Assembly: GCA_029706075.1 (NCBI GenBank) | Contig: JAINUG010000015.1 | Span: 2,878,307 to 2,942,306 of the forward strand | Length of the DNA: 64,000 nt | From: Aldrovandia affinis | Lineage: Eukaryota > Chordata > Actinopteri > Notacanthiformes > Halosauridae | Direction of reading: 5' to 3' | Part shown: piece by piece, positions 12,125-22,100 of the stretch | How positions within the stretch are numbered: position 1 is the stretch's first letter | Layout of the letters: every line of letters begins with the position of its first letter | Notes under the pieces: model-generated | Database searches by the model: none | What the model was told of the DNA's origin: nothing | Seen by the model: only the letters and a program-made list of their open reading frames with translations | Made by a program: the position numbers and the translations under genes

Positions 12125-12442
12125 CAGGGCTGGACTGGCTATATAGTCTACCGGGCAAATGCCCGGTGGGCCGGTCTAGTTTTGGGCCCGTAGGGCCTCG
12201 GTAGGGCCGGTAGAATCATTTTATATATATTATACCACGGACCGGGTGTTCCGAGGGGCGCAATAAATTTTTCGCGCATATAAACGAACTGGTCTCAGCT
12301 TCTTTTCGCGCAGCACCCCCCCCCGTCGACAGATTTATTCGCGCAGCACCCCGGTCGACAGAAAATGCGGCGCTCGCACCGGGTGCCGGGCCGGTCTGAG
12401 CGCGAAATGGCAGGGCCGATTTTTTCTCCCAGTCCAGCCCTG
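12125..12442. mobile_element. hAT-type MITE with 8-bp TSD
   Basis: It has perfect 14-bp terminal inverted repeats, CAGGGCTGGACTGG at 12125-12138 and its reverse complement at 12429-12442. A perfect 8-bp TSD, TCCATATG, lies at 12117-12124 and 12443-12450. The CAGGG termini with 8-bp duplication are diagnostic of the hAT superfamily. The 318-bp interior is GC-rich, with repeated words (GGGCCGGT, and GCGCAGCACCCC twice at about 12310 and 12342), and has no coding capacity. Confidence 0.93.
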
Positions 12443-12450
12443 TCCATATG

Positions 12451-13147
12451 TAATATACCACTGAGCTTGGTGAAATCAGGGGCCGTATGTATCAAGCCAC
12501 TCAAAGTAAAAAATTTGTCTCAAGTGTAACTTAAGTGTAATAATTGGTGGGTTTTACTCAGGCAAGATGGCACAGTGGCACAGTTGCACAGTTGTGGTCC
12601 AGCATGCACCTTCCAAGACAGGAAGAATGTTTGAAAAATGTTTGATGATGCATATGTAACCGGTACAAATGCATCTACCACATATACGTCTTGAATTATG
12701 CAGCCACCATAGTCCTATTCTCCTGCAGCCACACCCCTCTGCGTAGTTTCACACGTGGGTGTGGAAGTAACAGGACAATTGCCTTATTTACGATAGAGTA
12801 TACAGTATATAGCTCCGGTAAAACCCTTCATAGCCATGCTTGTCTCCCGGTTTCTCTATGCCGTGGCATATTCTTGTGTGGAGTCGATCACGGCTGAGAG
12901 GTATGTTCGCTGCTAGATTCTTTATCCTTTGTGTACTTGCTTCAATATGTGTGTGCTATGCTTGTATGTTTGAACCACTGATTGTCGGAATAGGTGCGTT
13001 ATGGGCCTTCACTGGCATTTTCCCCCTGCTTCCGGGCTAAATGCTTCTCTGTTTCCATTACGGAAGGTATCGTATAAGCAGTCTTTGTGTACATGTTTTA
13101 TACCTTTGAGGAAAACCTTTCTCCTTTTATATTTTATTGGCCGATCT
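12451..13147. other. Unassigned stretch with promoter-like and splice-donor-like signals
   Basis: No domain is recognisable. Around 12795-12905 there is a TATA-like word (GTATATAG), then about 100 bases of mixed composition ending in GAGAGGTATGT, a good splice-donor match. This could be the 5' end of a transcript or of an LTR. No downstream exon was found, so no gene is called. Confidence 0.3.
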
Positions 13148-13886
13148 GGGGCCTGTCTCATGAAGGAAGTTCAACATAGTCAGGGTGTCTTTGCGTTAGC
13201 TGGCTACACAAAGCCTAACAAAGGCAATTATGGCTCACGACAGTGGTTATCAACTTGCTCTGTCAACCCAGTTTTTTCTGATCGAGCTATGAGCACGTGC
13301 ACACAAAAGGGGTGGCGTTTGTAAAACAGCCAATCGCATGCAACATGGACAGATCCAGAGTGTTGTCTCACGAAGCAGGATTAGTGGGTTAGTGAGCTAA
13401 CTTTGGGTTTAAGCCTGGGTTTTTGGTCTCACGACTGTGGTTCATCCAGGGCTGCGGGTAATGCAATCTATTCAGGGTTCCTACAAGTTTCAACAAGTCA
13501 AATTTAAGACTTTTTTAGACCTTTTTTAGACCTCTTTGAATTGAATTTTAGACCTATTCGCGACACCATATGATAGCTTTTTGTCATCCTCGGGGTGATG
13601 AAATTAGGGATTTCACTGCCATACAGACAAAAAAGTCTGAAGGATAATTAATATAAAATAAATAAGTCTCAAAAGTACATTTATTTTTATATTTTTATTA
13701 ACTGTAGAAAGTCACTTCAACGTGAAGAGAACAAAGTGCACAAAAGCTTATAACAGCTTAATGTTACAGTATGTATACAAAGAGACACGACACTTGTTAC
13801 TATGTAACAGAGCTGGGGAGGAACTACTTGGGGGCATTTCTGTGAAAACTTTGTGAAAACTGAACCAGTCCCCAACAACAAAAACG

Positions 13887-14255
13887 TCACTCAATCTTTC
13901 TGAGCTCTGCTCCCTTTGCCTCTATCTCCTTCTCAATTATCTCAAGCTCGCCAACTTCTTCTTGCTGCCCTTTCGCAGGATGTTTGACTTGGAGATGAGC
14001 TCGGCCATCTGCCTGGGACAAGATGAGCAGCTTCTGGCAAAAAGCCCAGAGGTCAGGGTAGGGCTCGCTGAGGACATCACGCAAAAAGACATCCACTCTC
14101 TTTCGCATGGGTTGGAAAGAGTGGAACTCCTCACTTCTCCCCTCAAGGGACAGGAGAGCACCGAACTGCTCCAGTATAACATCACCTATCACAAAACATA
14201 TAAAGAAAACAATTACATAAATCAGTACATCAACAATTAGACATGTATTGGTCAT
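13887..14255 (-). pseudogene. hAT transposase C-terminal fragment
   Basis: The peptide contains SEPYPDLWAFCQKLLILS, matching the end of the hAT dimerisation domain (YP.LW....LL.LS). The usual ERGFS segment that should follow is missing, which suggests an internal loss. A charged, coiled-coil-like tail rich in E and K (about residues 95-122) finishes the frame. It is the most 3' of the three pieces, collinear with the fragments at 14620 and 15054. Confidence 0.6.
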
Positions 14256-14619
14256 TCTAGATTCACTGAAACTACACTGGTTGACATAAAAAGGTCACTG
14301 TAGCCAATATGGCTGTGATAATTTCAATATTGGCTAACAACAATCATTTCAAATGTACTCAAACACTCATTCCTATGAAGCGGAAAATTAACATGTACTG
14401 TAGCTAATATGTTCACAGATGAGACAAGTAGGCTAAGTTAACGTTAGCCTACAATAGGCCCACTGATGTAAAGTTAGCTGTGACACACTACAGCTAATGG
14501 CATTATAGAAAAATAGCTACCAAATGGAACAGATCAATAATTGATTTGCGTTACTTACTTTGACATTCGCCAGCAAGTCCTGCGCTGTTGCATGTCCCAT
14601 GAACTGGGACCCCAGGTAC

Positions 14620-14817
14620 CTAGACTGGACTTTCCCCCTCCCAGAAACGAACATGTATGTCCAGCTGCTTGGTCTTGGTCGCCTTGTTCAAACTTTCATC
14701 AAACATAACAACGAATGGTCCGTTGTTGACTTTCGCGACGAGATCCCTCTTTATGTATTCCGCCAAACCGAACTTTGTGATATAAGCCATCTTGTGACAA
14801 AGCGCTTTGAGCTGCAT
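14620..14817 (-). pseudogene. hAT transposase catalytic-domain fragment (first acidic residue region)
   Basis: The peptide includes GLAEYIKRDL and VVMFDESLNKATKTKQLDI, the region around the first catalytic Asp in this hAT group (FDESLN). It lies about 240 bases downstream, in minus-strand order, of the BED-like fragment. The intervening sequence no longer codes, so the gene is a pseudogene. Its N-terminal part may derive from a tail-like insertion, since the plus strand here carries AAGCGCTTTGAGCTGC. Confidence 0.6.
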
Positions 14818-15053
14818 TTAAATGTATGAAAGGCACTATATAAATAACATTTTACTTACTTATCACCACCACACGCAAATGTTTTCGCGATGTCAGAATC
14901 GGGGAACATGCGGGCAAAAAGCTTGCCAATGCCTTCGTTGCTGTTATAGGACTGGTGTTTAACTACGGTTTCAGCGTCCACATCACTTCTGCCACCAGTG
15001 TTGGCGTGGATCCCAGCGCAAGGTCGATTCTTCCTTGAGTAGCGGGAGGCCGA

Positions 15054-15365
15054 TTAGAGGTACCGGGAGACTGGGCCGCGGTAGCGGGGAGCTGGGAGGC
15101 CGGAGGCGGAGCTGCAGGCACTGCGTCCCCCGAAGGAGGAAGCATGGAGGAGAGTTGTCTTGGTTTGTTGCAGACCACTTATTTGGGTCTCATGTTTCGA
15201 GGACTTCGCATGCGATTCCAGAGACTTTACCCCTAATGTTCCGAGTTTAATATTTGTTTTGTATAAAGTGCAACGGGCTTCGTGCGGATTCCCATCCACT
15301 GCTTTTAACCAGGACCTAAACGCGCTTTTCTCTACCCATAGCTCATTAAACCTACACTTGCCCAT
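15054..15365 (-). pseudogene. hAT transposase N-terminal BED-like zinc-finger fragment
   Basis: The frame starts MGKCRFNELWVEKSAFRSWL and contains LESHAKSSKHE. This resembles the N-terminal zinc-finger region of the fish hAT-derived protein family that begins with a similar MGK.KFNE.W motif. The His pair (HxxxxxH) is present, but the expected second Cys of the C-x2-C pair is replaced (RCTLYK). The remainder is Pro/Ser/Ala-rich linker. The frame then breaks before the catalytic domain. The product would bind the transposon ends; this copy cannot. Confidence 0.65.
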
Positions 15366-15815
15366 GGCTTATCAAATTACATAGCGAGGAAACTCAAAAC
15401 AAAACGCGAGTAGTTAGCTAGCTAGCTCTTGTCTACGTTAAACCAACTCGAACGATACGTAGCTTCGTTCGCCAATAATTTCTCCCGGGGGCAGCGAATT
15501 TGCATTTTTTTGGTTCCAGCTTGATTAATTTCCGTGTAAATAGATAGGACTGATTTCTTTGCAGGACACTCAAAACATTTTTAACACAATAGAGAGCTAA
15601 TCTCACTTTTAAGACCTAGCACCTCATTTTTTAGACCTAATAACTAACATTTAAGACCTTTTTAGGCCTTAAAAATCGGATTGTTGGATTTTAGACTTTA
15701 AGGCTTTTTAAGACCAGCGCGGGAACCCTGTCTATTGCACCAATTACTCGGGATTCCTATGAGACAATTACACTGCACTTAATATGCAACAGTACATTTT
15801 ATTAATTATTGATAA

Positions 15816-16092
15816 CTATATACATATAACTATATAAACTGTATGGTTGCTCATGTTTTCCATATCACCAATGGAATATGCATATGTACCAGTGGCTAGA
15901 ATACATAGAGTTGCTAGAAAACGTAGGGCAATACATACATACTGCTGAATAGTGAACGCATGTCTTCGACGACTGGCATTTGTGACATGCGGCTCTAGAA
16001 GCTTGCAAAGATATAATATTCCCTCGGAGAATCTGTATCTATGATATTTAAAAAAACGACTATGCAATTCTCTAGGATTGGTGAGGCCATTT
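15816..16092 (-). pseudogene. HARBI1-like transposase, N-terminal part only (copy 1)
   Basis: The minus strand has an ATG near 16092 (MASPILENCIV), then after a frame disturbance KYHRYRFSEGILYLCKLLEP, TNASRRRHAFTIQQYVCIAL and GTYAYSIGDMENMSNHTVY. This is the helix-rich N-terminal region of PIF/Harbinger transposases (RFS.EGI.YLC.LL.P ... Q.VCIALRF.A.GT..YS.GD). The DDE catalytic region is absent. The sequence degenerates into AT-rich DNA right after HTVY, and the copy at 36.7-36.9 kb ends at the same point. A short internal duplication of the CIALRFLAT motif is visible in both copies. Confidence 0.75.
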
Positions 16093-16346
16093 TCCAGAGA
16101 GCTGATTGGTGAGGCGGCGGGATTCAGATTCAGATTCAGATTCCTTTATTTGTTACATCTGTGATACTAGGTACACCAGAGTAAAAATCTTGGGCCTGGC
16201 CCCTCAACTTCGCAGCATCAGAAATACACACAGAAAAACCACACATTGTAACAAAATAGTAATACCCGTAATAGTAATGACAGTGCAAATGAGCATACAT
16301 GAATAAATATATAAAATATAGGTAACAATGTAATATATGTAACAAT

Positions 16347-17757
16347 GTAGTAGTTGAAATTTGTTTATTAAACAGGATAAACCCCTTGAGATGAACCATC
16401 TCGTTTTAGAGGGGGTCCCAAACAAACAATCACAACATAAACAATACAATCCAAGATACAACAGTGACAAACAACACAGACAACAAAAACAATTTACAAC
16501 CTAGTCATAAAAAAAATTAAAAAAATTGAATTGTATCACTGGAAACATCGACAGTCCGATTTGAGATAGGATAAAATAACATTTTTGAATACATGAAAAG
16601 ATGTCAACAAACGAATATCTATGGGTAGCCTATTCCAATCTGAGGGAGCCCGAACCATAAAAGCTTTTTTGCCAACATCTTTGGAAACAGAGAGGACTGT
16701 AAAAAGAGACTGGTCAGAGCTTCTGAGGGAATAATTAGATGTATAGGGAACAAAATGTTGTTTAAGACAATACGGATAGTTGAAATTGATACATTTAAAA
16801 ATAAATTGGAACCAATGATATTGACACCTCTTATCAAGAGGAAGCCACCCGAGTAAGTCAAACATAGTGCAATGATGTGTAAAAAGGAACAACCTAGTAT
16901 GAATCTACAGAGCCTGTTATATGTGACATTAAGGGACTGGAGATCAGTTTTGGAAGCATTCTGGTAAACAATGTCGGCATAGTCAATTATTGGTAGAACT
17001 AGTTGTGAAATAAGCCTCTTTCTAACATTAAATGAAAAACAATGCCTGGAGCGAAACAGAACACCAACACCAAAATTTACCTTTTTAGTCACATGATCGA
17101 TGTGCGGTTTAAAGGTAAGGGCAGAGTCAATCCACACACCAAGATATTTATTTCTTTCAACCATCTCAAGAACTCTACCATCATTATAGGTTAGTACCAA
17201 AGAATTAGGTTTGGAGTTGAGGTTCTGTCGCACACCCAAAAGCATTGAGTATGTTTTTGTTTGATTAAGTAGTAACTTATTAGTTGATAACCAGGTCTGA
17301 AAAATATCAAAGTCAGATTGCAGGGACTCTTGAATTTGTGGAATGGAAGCTTTAGAGGCATAAATGATAGTGTCATCAGCATATAATTGTGCAGAACAGT
17401 CAGAAAAAATACGCGGGAGATCATTAATGAAAATAGAAAAAAGAAGTGGTCCTAAAGTGGATCCTTGAGGCACACCTCTCTGCTGGGTAAGTAGATCTGA
17501 TTTACAGCCTTTAAGAACAACACATTGCTTCCTGTTGTGGAGATATGAATTAAACCACATTAGGGCCTGATGGGAAAACCCAATGGCATGGAGCTTATCC
17601 AACAGAAGGTAATGGTCGACAAGATCGAAGGCTTTGGTGAGGTCAACAAATATTGCTCCTGTAAGATGACCCCGATCAGAAGCAGAGAAAACATCATTAG
17701 TGAAATTCAAGAGAGCAGTAGTTGTGGAAAAGTTAGATCTGCAACCAAACTGGTGGT
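16347..17757 (-). mobile_element. Second LINE inserted into the Rex1-like LINE
   Basis: This 5'-truncated minus-strand LINE has its 3' end near 16347, where AATAAA-type sequence is read on the minus strand (TTTAATAAACAAATTTCAAC), and its truncated 5' end near 17757. Candidate imperfect target duplications are TAATATATGTAACAATG (from 16331) and TAATATGGTAACAGTA (from 17757). Both flanks are parts of the outer LINE, so this copy is younger than its host. It encodes the reverse transcriptase described separately. Confidence 0.75.
16619..17710 (-). pseudogene. LINE reverse transcriptase (L2-like), 363 codons open then frameshifted
   Basis: It begins within the palm: AIFVDLTKAFDLVDH (first catalytic Asp near residue 23), RGVPQGSTLGPLLF (78-91), YADD (110-113), NKYLGVWIDSALTF and the C-terminal block LVLPIIDYADIVYQNAS. 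A change of frame near residue 270 moves the end (YSLRSSDQSLF, KAFMVRAPSDWNRLP) into the frame at 16536-16892. The 5' half of the element, with endonuclease and fingers, is missing. The catalytic residues are intact, but the protein is not whole. Confidence 0.88.
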
Positions 17758-17864
17758 AATATGGTAACAGTACAAAATAGCAGGATAGCAGACTCAGTGG
17801 TAGTGCAGCAGATCAAGTAGCAGCAAGTGGTACTAGGGGCACGAGGCAACAGTACAGGAGTGAG

Positions 17865-17905
17865 TGGTGTGTGTGTGTGTGTGCGTACGTGCGTGCGTGC
17901 GATAC
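17865..17905. repeat. GT/GTGC microsatellite within the LINE
   Basis: A run of GTGTGTGTG passes into GTGCGTACGTGCGTGCGTGCG. It marks the point where the Rex1-like LINE coding region breaks off. Confidence 0.85.
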
Positions 17906-18998
17906 TCTCAGTAGTGCCTCTGTAGAAAGCCCGCAGGATCTTGGGCCCCATCCCGAACTTCTTCAGCCGCCTGAGGTAGAAGAGGCGTTGTTGTGCCTTC
18001 TTGACTACGTGGCCAGTGTGGGCGGACCAGGACAGGTCCTCAGTGATGTGGACACCGAGGAACCTGAAGTCACTGACCCACTCTACAGTGGACTCGCCGA
18101 TGGTGAGGGGCTCCTGCCTCTCTCTCTCCTTCCTGTAGTCCACGATGAGCTCCTTGGTCTTGTCAACGTTGAGAGAGAGGTTGTTCTCCTGACACCATTG
18201 TGCCAGGTTGCTGACCTCTCTCCTGTAGGCCGTCTCATCGTTGTCCGTGATCAGGCCTATCACCGTCGTGTCATCGGCGAACTTGATCACCCTGGTGGAG
18301 CTGTGCGTGGCCACACAGTCGTGGGTGTACAGGGAGTAGAGGAGAGGGCTCAGGACGCAACCCTGGGGGGCCCCGGTGTTGAGGGTCAGAGGGGCGGAGG
18401 TGATGGGGCCCATCCTCACCACCTGGCGCCGGTCCGACAGGAAGTTCAGGATCCAGCCGCAGAGGCTGGGGTTCAGCCTCAGATCCCAGAGCTTGGTGTT
18501 GAGCCTGGAGGGTATTATGGTGTTGAACGCTGAGCTGTAGTCCACAAACAGCATTCTCACATAGGTGTTCCTCTTCTCCAGGTGGGTGAGGACGGTGAGG
18601 AGTGCGGTGGAGATGGTGTCGTCCGTGGATCTGTTCTGTCTGTATGCAAATTGGTAGGGGTCCAGGGTGGGCGGTAACAGGCTACAGATGTGCTTTTTGA
18701 CTAGCCTCTCGAAGCATTTGCTCACGATGGGTGTGAGTGCAACAGGGCGCCAGTCATTTAAGCCTGTTACCTTAGTCTTCTTTGGCACCGGGACAATGGT
18801 GGCTGACTTGAAGCAGGCGGGGACTATCCCAGTGGAGAGGGATAGGTTGAATATGTCTGTGAATGGGCCAGCCAGCTGCGACGCACACACCTTGATCACT
18901 CGACCCGGGATCTCGTCAGGTCCGGCCGCTTTGCGGGGGTTGACGCGCATAAATTCCTTCCGTACCTCGTCCTCAGTGAGGACGAGGGCGGAGCTCAT
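17871..18998 (-). pseudogene. LINE reverse transcriptase (Rex1/CR1-like), C-terminally lost
   Basis: The frame contains the full finger-palm order: PRKAAGPDEIPGRV (about residues 21-34), NDWRPVALTP (81-90), FVDYSSAFNT with the first catalytic Asp (151-160), TGAPQGCVLSPLL (208-220) and FADD (240-243). The thumb block FRFLGVHITEDLSW follows. After FYRGTTES the reading runs into translated GT-repeat sequence (THVRTHTHT). The last part of the ORF and the connection to the 3' UTR have therefore been deleted or replaced at the microsatellite. Best match by memory is the fish Rex1/CR1 group. Confidence 0.88.
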
Positions 18999-19063
18999 GT
19001 CTGCGGAGGTTGGTGCTCTCGCCGGCGTACTGTTGTTGACCTCGAAGCGGCCGAAGAAGTTGT

Positions 19064-19874
19064 TCAGCTTGTCCGGGAGGGTGGCGTCGTCGACAGCTGT
19101 GCTGGGTTTTTAAAGTCTGTGATTTTGTGCAGGCCCTGCCACAGGCTGCGTGGGTCGTTGTTGCTAAGCTGGCCCTCCAACTTCACCCTATAGTCGCGCT
19201 TGGCGTCTCTGATCGTCCTCCGGAGCTCGTAGCGGGCTGTTTTCACTACTGCCTGGTCTCCGGAGGCGAATGAACAGAACAGCTCGCACGGTGCTGTTGA
19301 GCCAGGGTTTGTTGTTTGGGAACGTGTGGACAGTTTTTGTCGGGACATTGAGTTCGAGGCAGTTCAGAACGTACCCAGACACGGCTGACGTGTATTCGTT
19401 TACATCATTGTTTGACGCTTCACGAAACATCTGCCAGTCCAGGCCGCTCGTTCTGTCCTGTAGGGCGGCCTCCGACCAGCAGTGTACTGTCCTTGTGGTG
19501 GGGGGTGACCGTTTCAGCTTCTGCCTATAGGCAGGCAGGAGCAAGACGGAAGAGTGGTCGGATTTGCCAAATGGGGCGCGCAGGAGTGGTTTGTAGGCAT
19601 CCCGGAAGGGGGAATAGCAGTGGTCTAAAATGTTATTTCCCCGAGTGTTCATGTTGATGTGTTGGTAGTATTTAGGTAATACTGTTCGCAGGGACGTCTG
19701 GTTGAAGTCCACCGCGATTACGATGGCGCCGTCTGGGTGTTTGTTCTCAGTCTGACTGATCATGCCACACAGTTCTTTCAGCGCCAGCTCCTTACTAGCT
19801 TGTGGTGGTATGTACACGGCTACCATAACAATAATGGTAAATTCCCGTGGTAGCCAGAAGGGCCGACAAGTCAC
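19064..19874 (-). pseudogene. LINE ORF, C-terminal endonuclease and linker (Rex1/CR1-like)
   Basis: The frame at 19874-19188 carries VYIPPQASKELAL, VIAVDFNQTSL and PFGKSDHSSVLLLP. These are the late endonuclease blocks; the terminal SDH motif is present, but the usual GDFN is changed to VDFN. The linker before the polymerase continues in a second frame (19348-19064) with ARYELRRTIRDAKRDYR and NDPRSLWQGLHKITD. At least one frameshift near 19200-19340 separates them. Confidence 0.8.
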
Positions 19875-19904
19875 TGTGAGATATTCCAGGTCGGGTGAGC
19901 AGAA

Positions 19905-20500
19905 TTATATGGGGGGGTGAATGCTATTAGAAGCACACCAGTCCGTGGAGACCATTATAGCCACCCCTCCCCCCCTGTTCTTACCGGTGAGTTCCTTTGT
20001 CCTGTCCGCGCGGAATACACAGAATCCAGGTGTAAATATCGCGTCATCAGGAATCTCCGGGGACAGCCATGTCTCAGTCAAACAGATTATATTGCAGTCT
20101 CTTGTTTCTCGTTGGAACGCGATTCTTGCTCTAAGTTCGCAAAGTTTGTTGTCCAAACTCTGCACGTTAGCTAGCAGGATCGCGGGTAGCGGGGCTCTGC
20201 TAGCCCTCCGCTTCACTCTCACTAGCATGCCGGCTCTGGATCCTCTTTTCCGGCGGCGTTTGCGACGAGAGGCCGGTGCTGGGATGTAGCCTAGCGCGAA
20301 CTCCGGGTCCCAGTGTAGAAACTCTGGTTTTCCGCTGGTGTGCGGCGATTCTCTAAGTTGCAGCAGTGTGTCCCTATCATACTTAAAATAACTCTCTACA
20401 CTATTTACATAAATAATAAAAATAAATGCTAGATTTAGCAAAAAGCTGCGAGGTTTTTGAGGAGCTCCAGGCAGGGCAGCCATTCCGTCCGGCGTGCATG
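19905..20500 (-). pseudogene. LINE ORF, N-terminal part of APE endonuclease (Rex1/CR1-like)
   Basis: After a basic stretch (RRKRRRKRGSRAG) the frame reads LANVQSLDNKLCELRARI and IICLTETWLSPEIPD, the first two conserved blocks of the apurinic-like endonuclease that nicks the target for LINE insertion. It continues to GGGVAIMVSTDW and stops at 19905, where the next endonuclease block appears in another frame. The apparent frame upstream of 20500 reads into host Harbinger sequence, so the true start is not visible. Confidence 0.8.
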
Positions 20501-20679
20501 CGTAGATTTGTATAGGATTTGATCCGTTAGCCTGAACTTCACCTACTCCAGAGTAGGTTATGTTTGTAGCATAAGTTACCATGGTGATGCAACCCGGTTA
20601 AAAGTGAGCCACAGTCGTGAGAACGAAAACCCAAAGTTAGCTCACTAACCCACTAATCCTGCTTTGTGATACAGGCCCC

Positions 20680-20990
20680 TGTTCATAGGGTTGCATTACT
20701 ACCACACATCCATTCTGTTTTGGAAATAGGTGCATTGGGATATCCAGTGTTGAATGCATTGCCGCTACGATGTATTGCTGCGATAAAGGTGACTTTACAC
20801 TTTACGGAGCCTCCATCTCCTTAGAATGAGTTATTTCTGCCATCAGGGAGGAATGCAATTGCGAATTGCGCTTAAATGTTTAACTACAATAAAATAATTG
20901 TAGCTCAATAGTCAAAATAATTGTAATAATAGTTTTTTCATCAGCAATATTAAACAAATGTATCTCATAAATAAATTAATACATTAATAA
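20680..20990. other. Non-coding stretch between elements
   Basis: AT-rich and unassigned, between the right edge of the Harbinger element and a Myb-like relic. Confidence 0.45.
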
Positions 20991-21029
20991 GACTATGAAC
21001 CAGTGCCAGATGTGCCAGACAAAGTGGAG

Positions 21030-21270
21030 ATTTTCCTGATGCACTTTGGATAAAACATTGTACCATTTTTTTTCATTTTCCTCTGGGCTCCGAATGGGGA
21101 AGGTGAAGCTTGAATTAATGTTGTCTGCGATCTGCTTCCATTACTCTTTTTTATGACGACTTTTAAGTGTGGGGCTACATTTTCCCTTCATTTTTCACGT
21201 CTACCTTCTCTACCAACATCACAATTTCCTCCACAGTCCAATGTGGTTTTCTTTTTATAAAAGAATACAG
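21030..21270 (-). pseudogene. Myb/SANT-like domain relic (Harbinger partner protein)
   Basis: On the minus strand, around 21250-21190, I read PHWTVEEIVMLVEKVDVKNEG. In another frame (about 21160-21030) I read WKQIADNINSSFTFPIRSP and EKKWYNVLSKV. Together they match the two halves of the Myb/SANT-like DNA-binding domain of the second Harbinger-encoded protein. The frame is broken and no transposase is linked to it. It is an old relic, separate from the better-preserved copies at 22.4, 22.9 and 51.9 kb. Confidence 0.55.
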
Positions 21271-21639
21271 ATTTTCCAAAAGCAGATTGGTTCTTCCTCT
21301 TTTTGGCAATTTAATTTAAAAAAATTTATTTAAATTTTTTTATCTTTTCATTTGCGGTACCCGTGATTGTCGCAAAAACACACTTATGAGTTACTCTTGT
21401 GGATATTTAAAGACTTACCTATGAGAAAGTGTGAGCTGCTTGATAACTATGTTTTACGTTTCACTCCAAAGTAAGCTCTTAGGAGGTGTGTAATTCTTAA
21501 GATATTTGATACATACTGGCCTGGGTCTTGAAGTGAGAGCACAGTATCTGTCTTCCACAACCTTAAGATGACTTTTAAGGTTGTTTTATTTCTGTTTTAA
21601 GACTATTACCATACCATACATAATAGTATTTTGCTCACA

Positions 21640-22100
21640 GACAAAAAAACTAATAGTGCAATCTCTGGATCAGGTTCAAATGTACAATCATACACCTCAG
21701 AGAACCACCTGAATATGTCAAACCAGAAATTATGCAGCTTTTGGCATGGCTAGAAAAGATGAGTCAGAGAGTCTTCTGCAGACTTAAATCTATCGCATAG
21801 AGAGGACCGGGTAGGAATGATTCTGTGCAGTTCAGTTTTTGAATAATTAAGCCTGTGCAACACCTTGAATTGGCTTAGTTGATGCCTGGCATTAATAGAA
21901 CAAGATTGAATCCTACCAAATTCCTCCTCCCATTCATTTTTCAGTGTGTGGAATAATTCATTTGTTCAGAAAATATATTTACAGACCAGTTAGAGACCAG
22001 TTTTTGGAATAGGGTGAGCCCAATAAAAGCTTATAAATCAATTTTCCTTCAGAGAGAGTGTCAAAGCTAGACACAAATTGACGAACGTAGTTTCTAATCT
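21640..22100 (-). pseudogene. L1/Tx1-like LINE ORF2 C-terminal relic
   Basis: The minus strand reads, with frame changes, SINARHQLSQFKVLHRLNYS, ELHRIIPTRSSLCDRF, KSAEDSLTHLF and KLHNFWFDIFRWFSEV. This is the zinc-knuckle-like C-terminal segment of L1/Tx1-type ORF2 proteins, with CDR.K..EDSLTHLFW...L..FW. One stop interrupts it and the polymerase is not present. It is a dead fragment of a LINE clade different from the others in the window. Confidence 0.65.

Larger units (their letters stand above)
13473..15730 (-). mobile_element. hAT-like transposon inserted in the Harbinger element
   Basis: The ends are CAGGGTTCC (13473-13481) and GGAACCCTG (15722-15730), both followed inward by TTTAAGAC/TTTTAGAC-rich subterminal sequence, as in abundant fish hAT families. 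The flanking duplication visible is TCTATT (13467-13472 and 15731-15736), 6 bases rather than the canonical 8. The related Harbinger copy at 36.95 kb supplies the empty site: its reverse complement reads GCAATCTATTGCACC without an insertion. The 2258-bp body carries three minus-strand pieces of a decayed transposase. Near 14800-14855 there is a tail-like segment ending CACTATATAAATAA that resembles a SINE/LINE 3' end. Confidence 0.85.
16121..20500 (-). mobile_element. Rex1/CR1-like LINE, split by a second LINE
   Basis: This minus-strand element has its 5' end near 20500 (approximate) and its 3' end at 16121, where the tail is an ATTCAG/GAATCT hexanucleotide repeat (16121-16143), typical of fish Rex1/CR1-group LINEs. 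It encodes an APE-type endonuclease (about 20130-19500) and a reverse transcriptase (18998-17900). The stretch 16145-16346 is its 3' UTR. The 3' part of the coding region is missing: the frame runs into a GT/GC microsatellite at 17865-17905. A different LINE lies between about 16347 and 17757. The host site is the 5' region of the Harbinger transposase. Confidence 0.8.
13148..20679 (-). mobile_element. PIF/Harbinger element, truncated transposase, hosting hAT and LINE insertions
   Basis: The left edge begins GGGGCCTGTCTCA (13148) and the right edge ends with the reverse complement form ACAGGCCCC (20679). A long inverted repeat of about 70 bases, carrying GCAGGATTAGTGGGTTAGTG and the GAGCTAACTTTGGG word, is at 13366-13440 and, inverted, at 20605-20671. 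Between them, on the minus strand, lies a HARBI1-type transposase N-terminal relic (15816-16092). The rest is later insertions: a hAT element (13473-15730) and a LINE nest (16121 to about 20500). A related copy in the opposite orientation at 36640-37245 shares the left ~560 bases, the transposase fragment and its truncation. The exact TSD is not resolved. Confidence 0.7.

Noticed and set aside
17871-18533. Long plus-strand frame (220 codons) opposite the LINE polymerase
   Set aside because: It is the complement of the conserved reverse-transcriptase frame on the minus strand, which carries FADD and all other motifs. Its length reflects the GC-rich codon use of the real frame.
18998-20582. N-terminal peptide MVTYATNITYSGVGEVQANG as the LINE start
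   Set aside because: This part of the frame reads into Harbinger terminal sequence (20530-20582), which also occurs without the LINE, so it is not the true LINE N-terminus.
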